Positions 58,401-64,000 of a DNA stretch of 64,000 nt are shown piece by piece. Source of the DNA: Collybia mongolica. Lineage: Eukaryota > Basidiomycota > Agaricomycetes > Agaricales > Clitocybaceae. A model generated the notes under the pieces. That model ran no database searches. It was not told where the DNA came from and worked only from the letters and a program-made list of their open reading frames with translations. A program made the position numbers and the translations under genes. Numbering within the stretch: the stretch's first letter is position 1; the number at the start of each line of letters is the position of its first letter. Where the stretch lies: contig JAAXNY010000008.1 in NCBI GenBank assembly GCA_013420905.1, forward strand, positions 1,054,001-1,118,000, written 5' to 3'.

Positions 58401-58630
58401 TTAGGAGACATCCTTCGTCTAGATTTGCCCACTGCGCCCTTCTTGATGAATCCAGATCCTAGGTCTTCCACTGCTTGGCCCTTCCGTCGCAATCCCTTAT
58501 TCTCTGGCCCGCTCGCTACACTGGGACGTGTCTTCATACGAATGCCCTCATCTTCAAATGGCCCTATTTCATTCCACCCTGAGATAATACGGTCCATCCG
58601 TAGCTTGTTGATGGGGCCGTGCTCCAGCAC
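55450..58630 (-). CDS. RTC4-domain protein with long disordered N-terminus
   Basis: A single gene, though its reading frames look like two. The first exon (58630 down to about 57280) is Ser/Pro/Lys-rich with recurring PFP motifs (LQPAPFPNLDPPSS, LTPAPFPMVSPVLS, LRPQPFPMNTQVLG). A 49-base intron (GTGTGTT..GTGAGCAG) joins NDI to IMLPLGDYDYEEDD. The next splices give DPRTICPYCDAPMP, then the RTC4 domain: VCQRHRFETKILPEAEAKGW, IEWTKLEGRV, GYYGERGSVIIHQTL, PLTPNEFLQRILVPEVGVRL and SAVQILRDSASYGVAMFPED. The C-terminus is charged and basic with RRVTRSVSRSVSVD, ending KKMRYAGGAVE. Yeast Rtc4 was found as a suppressor affecting telomere capping; its biochemistry is poorly known. Start could also be Met at 58597. 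Confidence 0.82.
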
Positions 58631-59598
58631 GACGGTAGGAGGAAGACCGGATTGTGCTTACACGTGACCGTTGTGCCATGCATCTCCACGCGATAAAGTT
58701 GCCTCGAAAACCAACAATTGTACACGCAAGTATACAATGTCCCAATGGCGACTCCATCAAAATCCAAGCGGCCCATCTCGCCCTGTGCTCCCTCAAAATA
58801 CTTTGACTGGCTAAGATGGCTAATTCTTAGGGGCACGAGGGGTGCGGCCCACACCAAATTCCCGCACCCACTGTCCATTGGGAACGTCCTGTCCTAAGCT
58901 AATCAATCTCACACTATGACTATGAAGGCAGAAGTTTCCTCCGCAGCGAGCATTCCTATGCTGGTTCTCATCTGCCATCCGGAATCTGTTAACATATACT
59001 GTACAAAGTGCAGTATATACGCTTTCTCGCCCACTGTTCAACTCCGAACTCAGTCCAGCCACAGTTCGAATAGCCGTAATACCATTGGGGCATATTTTGG
59101 ACATACGATTACGTGGAGCCGCCACGGTTCGATTTTGATTAAGCACTAGTTGGAGACCACACATGCTCGCTAGCGCCACAAACCGACTTAGAGTTGAACA
59201 GGCGGCTGTGGCTGAGGCTTGGACTTGACAGTAGACTTCACCATACTTCACTCTCTTTCATTCAATCCCCGCCATCCGCTGGGAGCTCCGCGGAATATTG
59301 GGTTTAGATTGCTCGTTGGATTTGTCCCCTTACAGCTTCCTCATTCACCCTACAGCTAATACGTTTCCAAAACAGAACATAGTGCACCTTGTAGGGCTTG
59401 AGCTTCCATCTACTGTTCACTTCTATCGGATCTAAGCTCACTCAACTTGCGGCAACGTCGGACGTTCTACGCGGCTAAGTTCAAGGCTTTCACTCTAGGT
59501 GCAACTGCAGCTTCTTTCCGGATAAGGCCTGGTATATAGACCGCTACCACTGACCGACTTTCCCACCACACTCTATTATTTTTTGCGGGGCGACTGCA
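58631..59598. other. Intergenic with a small hairpin
   Basis: About 970 bases between divergent genes. An 8-bp inverted repeat, ATATACTG and CAGTATAT with a 9-base loop, lies at 58994-59018. No supported coding sequence; a 143-codon minus frame at 58820-59251 shows no motif. Confidence 0.35.
58994..59018. repeat. Small perfect inverted repeat
   Basis: ATATACTG, nine bases, then CAGTATAT. A cruciform or binding site is possible; too short to be more than suggestive. Confidence 0.4.
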
Positions 59599-61129
59599 AT
59601 GGCTCAAGGTCCAGCCGAAGTTGTGTACGTATACACCAGCTCCCCTCTTCATTATCCGTTCCAGAATAACTTGTTTACATCTAGCCATGGTCCCATCCTC
59701 ATCGGAACAACATTGAATATAATTCTCTATGGCATCACGATTACACAATCGTATCTGTACCACACCAAGTCTAGTCAACGGTATGCTTGCTCTGGATTCG
59801 CTAACGGAATTTTGCCGACCATGGCTTGCCCAGAGACTGCACTTTTATAAGAACTTTCGTGAGTAGTAGAAGGTTATCCAACATCTCCCGCCTACTAAAT
59901 GTGTTCACACTATCAAGGTCTATCTCTTATTCATTGGAGATACTATACATACAATTTTTACGATTGTCTATATCTACGATGCTCTGATCCTTCATTTTGG
60001 TTGGTTTTGCGTCAAGTCGCACCAATGGTGAAGCTTGGAGCTGACAACCTGACTTCTCAGGAGATATTGCTTACCTGATAACTGGAAGTTGGATTTTTGC
60101 TACCGGTGCGCTCATTGCTGTATTTGGCATTCGTTCTGATCACTTGGCTTTTCTTCATAGACCCTGCACTGACGGTACTACAGCAAGTTTATATTTGAGA
60201 TGACTTACACTCACTTTTTTTTTCAGTGTATTCTCCGAAGTTTTGTACAGGCGTTCTATGCATGAAGAGTCAAGGTCCTCACGGATAACATCGTTCTCGT
60301 CGTGATAATCCTCGTTTGTTCAATCTCTTCCTTTTGTGAGCTCTACGGATCACCTTTGGACATATGTCTGACATCCTAATCTAAGTTATGGACATTGCAA
60401 CCTCAATAGCCATCGGTCTTGTTCCGCAGTTTCTAGATTTTCAACGGTTCAGGATCGTGGTCATTTTATGTAAACTACATACCTCCGAACTCCCTATACT
60501 ATTACTGATTGGTCTACGGCCAGGGCTCGTTTCTGCATCCTTTGCAGACCTCGTGATCACTTCAACGTTGGTAACGTTTTTGGTAGGTTTTCACTGTATA
60601 TTTCCTTACGCACGCAACGAACCAGAAACGCAGCGTCGTCATAAAACTGGATTTGCGGGAACAGACAGTCAATTTGACCGAATTATGCGACGTACGTTTC
60701 CATTGGAATGTATAACACTCCACATTGACGAATCAGTTGGTTGGCATTGGGACAGTGACCATCCAAACTGGTATGTGGGCTCCTGCTCGGCCTTACAGTC
60801 GGAAACTAATGTGCGTCTGGTCAGGGCTGCTGACCGCTGTCTGGGCGTGAGTATCTAGTACTTATAACTACTTCCCATCCTCACTGTTGGACCCAGCCTT
60901 GTCGATCTCATGGTCTATCTACTTCACGTAAGATTTGAACCATTCATCAGGTCCTTTTCCCTCACACGGGGTCATTATAGCCCACCGGAACGTCAGGCTG
61001 CAATTAGTAAACCAACCATTTCCTCGCAACTGACTTAGCATCCCCCCCGGACACCTTATTTTCAATTTTCCGCTTTCCAAGCTCTATACCAACTCCTTGC
61101 TAAGCAGCCTGAATACTAGAAACAGCTAA
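59599..61129 (+). pseudogene. DUF6534-type seven-helix membrane protein gene with one in-frame TGA
   Basis: A typical agaricomycete integral membrane family of unknown function. MAQGPAEVV splices to HGPILIGTTLNIILYGITIT, then QSYLYHTKSSQ, RDCTFIRTFVYLLFIGDTIH, TIFTIVYIYDALILHFG, DIAYLITGSWIFATDPALT and CILRSFVQAFYA. Here the frame meets TGA at 60263-60265, then resumes RVKVLTDNIVLVVIILVCSI. The family has Trp at this place (AWRVKVLT), so TGG to TGA is the simplest cause. Downstream exons are still readable: MDIATSIAIGLVPQ, SASFADLVITSTLVTFL, RRHKTGFAGTDSQFDRIMR, GLLTAVWA, LVDLMVYL and HLIFNFPLSKLYTNSLLSSL, then NTRNS and TAA at 61127-61129. Several introns are needed. Apart from the one stop I found no frame damage. 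Confidence 0.75.
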
Positions 61130-61269
61130 AATCACACCGAAAATACAATAAAGTACCCACCAATCTTCAACGCCTTTGGGTCAGCACAGCACAACCAGCA
61201 CATAAGTAAGGACCCACTATATAAAGATACACAGTACTTAAACATACAGCTATTCTCAAGAGTAGCACC

Positions 61270-61298
61270 CTCCAATTGAATATGAATATGAATTGGAG
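61270..61298. repeat. Small perfect inverted repeat
   Basis: CTCCAATT and AATTGGAG flank a 13-base loop of two GAATAT units. It could fold as a hairpin. No surrounding gene or element explains it. Confidence 0.4.
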
Positions 61299-61921
61299 CA
61301 GCTCAACTAACAGAACTCATAGGTGGTCGTCCATGTCGAATCTCTTGAAATGTTCGATTCTACTGAAAGGCCAAAACCTGTTCGAGGATCAGATCTAGGG
61401 CATGCCAATTCGGAATTAACTGATCTAAGCCAACAATCCATACTTGATAGTTTATGCCGACCCATAGTATATCTGAATTATTCCAGATCTTTCTACAATT
61501 ATTCCCAAGGGCTCTACCAGTCGGGTAACATTGCCACTGACGTTTTCCTTGCGGGCGAGCACAACTGATCTCAATGGATATGTTATCCCCCCCTCCCCCA
61601 TTTCCTTGTCTTGACGAGAAGCTGATGTACTTTTGAAAATATCCTGCATGCGTCACATGCATTTCACCTTTCGCGCTTATGTCTATCCTTCATGGGCATA
61701 GTTTATGAAGCTAGACGCCGCAACCAGGACTATCCTACCAATGTTGCATCAGTAAATCCAGCTTCTCTCCGAAGAAGGTACTTTATAAAGATAGCCAGTC
61801 AACTTGACTCATATTCCTAATAGCAGTTCCAGTGGCTCAATTTCCTGTTAAAGTCGAGCCCATCCATTTCTTCATGTTGCCAATGTCATTTTGAGTTTCT
61901 TTTTTTTTTTTCACAATATAG

Positions 61922-62009
61922 CCATGGTCCCAATTTCATCGGTGTCGCATTGAATATGCTTCTCCGAGGCATCTTATCTCACAACGAGCCTATATCACAC
62001 AAGTCTATC
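61922..62009 (+). pseudogene. DUF6534 gene fragment (second copy)
   Basis: After an acceptor-like CACAATATAG the frame reads HGPNFIGVALNMLLRGILSH, lining up with HGPILIGTTLNIILYGITIT of the gene at 59599. The match fades after about 28 residues (NEPISHKS) and nothing downstream fits. So a second copy of this exon, already decayed, follows the first. Confidence 0.5.
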
Positions 62010-62816
62010 AAATGACATTGGTGGTCGTAGTAATAATCTGTAGGATGCGTCCGACAACCCTCTCATGACTGAATGGCAAATAAATAGCGCCGGTTGTTGC
62101 GCCTTCGCAGTTTTTTCATATTGGTGATATAACTTGTATGTCAAGTTTTCTGCTTTTACTACCTATCTAACAAACGAGAAAAAACAATAGTCGGTATTGA
62201 TTTCCCCAAAAAAGGCCTAGGATGATGTTGTGAAATTCCTCTGATTCCACAATGTGGTCAGTGGCTTCGTCCCCATATAGGATGAAGGTGGCTCAAGAGT
62301 GCGTCAACGGTTCGATGTAGATCATGAAAGGAATGCAAGTGCATTTACAAGTACGAACTTCACACAACTTCATGCCTACATACGCGGGGCCCATTCCCTA
62401 AGCCCTCACCGCAACCATACCATAGAGCCTACCGCCTTCACACATGCACTAAATGTGTTCAAAGCGGACGGTTATTTGGTGCAGGAGGAATGGCGGAGTA
62501 GTTTCCAAGGTCAAGTTCTTGTCACAGATAGGCTTATGACGCGGCCAGTCTGCTCTTTGGCACTCCCTAGTACCGCGCTCCGTTTAGTCTTTTCCTGGAT
62601 AGGATCAGCGCAGGGAGCTTACTTGGAGCAGTACCAAGTTCTTCGCGAAAGATCGACCTCCCTGTACCCCGTACACTGCCTAAGTGGTGAGCCGGCTTCC
62701 GGTTGCTCGCAGCTCTCACAGGCCTTTACGGGAGCTTCTGTCATGGTCCGTTGTGGCTTGGGAACTAAGACATAATGGTGAAGAGCAAAAAAACCTTGTT
62801 ATGTTAGTCAAGGTCG

Positions 62817-63756
62817 TCACCAAATGGTCGCCTGGCGCTCGCAAAGGTAATGATCCCTGAACACAATAGACATCTCCCGAGCCACTTTAATGCGAGGATC
62901 TGAGGTAGGTCGTAGTTTGTTGCCGCCGGGAAATGGAAATGATAGAGAGGTTTCTGGAAAACGAGATGAATCCACCAGGGTGTATGTCTTCAATAGGTTG
63001 AGAAGACCAGCACCATTGGCTTTCTCCAAAGACTCTAGGGTGACATCAACACTATATATTCGTGAAACATCCGTCTTGAGGAATTCGCAAGCATGGACAT
63101 GGTCTTCCAGTATGTGTTCCTGGCGAGTGGCTTTCGATGCATTTTGCCAGGTCTTAGCAAATTCCATTTTGTCAATCACCTCCACTTTGACAGCCAAATC
63201 ATGTTGTACTCCGCATAGATCGCGAAAGACAGTGCGGTAGGTAGTGAGCATTGACTCTGTCTCGTTATTGCCGCTGCCGGAGGGGGGAGCTTTAATGTCT
63301 AACGGCGAGGTTAGAACCTGAGATTCTCAATTTTTGTTCCATGCGACTGGGTTGTTGGGGTAACCAGTGCGAAAGCTAGACTGTGACACCAAATAATATG
63401 GAAAGAGCGTGAGGTAAGACGGTGGGTTTAGGAGAATTCAGAGCTGATGAGGGAGCAGTCCAAGTACTTAGGGGTATGTATCTCCGTCAACTTCCTCTCA
63501 TCATTAATATATGGGACCATTATGGGGTCACACTCAAAACAGAGATAATCCTCTCGAATCACGTTGAGCCGAGGCGGCTCCTCTATGGAACAGTATTGGA
63601 ACCGGTTAGAGACTGGGGGAAAGTCGAGCGGTGCCATTCTAATCCCCATATACAACTCACCGCATTGATTGGCTTCCTCCTGAAAATTGTTGGCGCCTAA
63701 TAACCAAGCTGTGATCCATCAACGCCGATGAGATTACGGCCACGAGATGCGCGAAT
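62817..63756 (-). CDS. Conserved hypothetical protein, partial and possibly decayed
   Basis: The C-terminal exon, 62817 to about 63292, is long and well patterned: LTTYRTVFRDLCGVQHDLAV, KVEVIDKMEFAKTWQNASKA, QEHILEDHVHACEFLKTDVS, LEKANGAGLLNLLKTYTLVD, FPFPGGNKLRPTSDPRIKVA and VFRDHYLCERQATIW. Upstream, after an intron, EEPPRLNVIREDYLCFECDP and IMVPYINDERKLTEIHTPKY follow from RKPINAVSCIWGLEWHRSTF. A further block IRASRGRNLIGVDGSQLGY is followed in frame by TAG (63697-63699); that TAG could also be an intron acceptor. The gene probably continues past the right edge. I do not know the family or function. The segment near 63590-63620 also needs a frame change or a very short intron. Confidence 0.55.
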
Positions 63757-64000
63757 TCTTGGTTCAAGTTCAAACCCGAATGGACGATAGTGTAGGCATC
63801 GTCATTAACAACGAAATTTTGTCATACCCTATGGGGAGACATGGCGCCAATCCCACTATACGGCGTGGACGACCCCGTCGTCACAATAACTGGGTTCCCA
63901 CTATAGAGCTGTGCTTGTCACGTTCTCCAATGCCACATTCTTTCCGCATATTGGTTTGTGTCGGCCCCGATATGTTTTCTAACATTTTCTTTAAACAGAT

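Larger units (their letters stand above)
61130..62816. other. 1.7-kb region with gene remnants
   Basis: Contains a second DUF6534 scrap (61922-62009), a perfect 8-bp inverted repeat at 61270-61298 and some open frames (for example 62299-62775 on +) without recognised motifs. Poly-T runs at about 61898 and elsewhere. It looks like decaying sequence. Confidence 0.4.

Noticed and set aside
57230..58630. The PFP-motif leader as an independent gene
   Set aside because: A clean 49-base intron links it in frame to the RTC4 part and there is no separate promoter or start evident for the latter.
58820..59251. 143-codon minus frame
   Set aside because: No motif, low complexity of pattern, and lies in the promoter region between divergent genes.

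Overview
The window is nuclear DNA of a filamentous basidiomycete, most likely an agaricomycete. The reasons are dense intron-rich genes on both strands, introns mostly of 45-65 bases with GT..AG ends and CTNAC-like branch sites, an exon-junction-complex Y14 gene, an HP1 gene, and several protein families that are expanded in Agaricomycetes (F-box-like proteins, a short MYND-finger family, DUF6534 membrane proteins, TPR proteins with a fungal STAND-type leader, secreted sedolisins). All gene models below were built by eye from frame, splice signals and family knowledge. Exon ends are given only where I could fix them.

Layout. 1-11 kb is mostly housekeeping: the 3' end of a sedolisin peptidase, a TFIIIC zinc-finger subunit (-), an acidic-tailed unknown (+), exosome RRP4 (-), a MYND protein (-), EJC Y14 (+) and HP1 (+). 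11.1-14.5 kb shows no gene I can support. 14.5-23 kb holds a Ser/Pro-rich unknown, two F-box-like paralogues flanking a large single-anchor protein with a Tyr/Pro repeat, and a GC-rich stretch at about 17.4-20.3 kb. 23.9-27.4 kb is one large TPR protein. Then come a tRNA-like sequence, a GH18 chitinase with a chitin-binding module, a DUF2015 protein and a Cue2-like Smr endonuclease. 35-46.5 kb carries an F-box-like C-terminal fragment, three tandem short-chain dehydrogenases with a GNAT gene inserted between copies 1 and 2, and a KAT14-like acetyltransferase. 47-58.6 kb has a basic unknown, an F-box protein, a second sedolisin broken by one TGA codon, another F-box-like gene abutting a clear 248-bp MITE, and an RTC4-domain gene. 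58.6-64 kb looks like decaying sequence: a DUF6534 membrane-protein gene broken by one TGA, a second DUF6534 scrap, and a conserved hypothetical gene at the right edge that may also be interrupted.

How the genes relate. Most neighbours are functionally unrelated, as is usual in fungi. The real local clusters are the SDR triplet (lineage-specific tandem duplication), the F-box-like pair around the repeat protein, and the two sedolisins (positions 10 and 50416) that share exon structure in their last exons. I did not see a CRISPR array, a secondary-metabolite backbone gene or an intact transposase. The most unusual observations are the MITE at the end of an F-box-like gene, the tRNA-like element lacking a standard anticodon arm, two otherwise intact genes each interrupted by a single in-frame TGA, the Tyr/Pro repeat protein at 18.6-21.2 kb, and the PFP-motif leader of the RTC4 protein.
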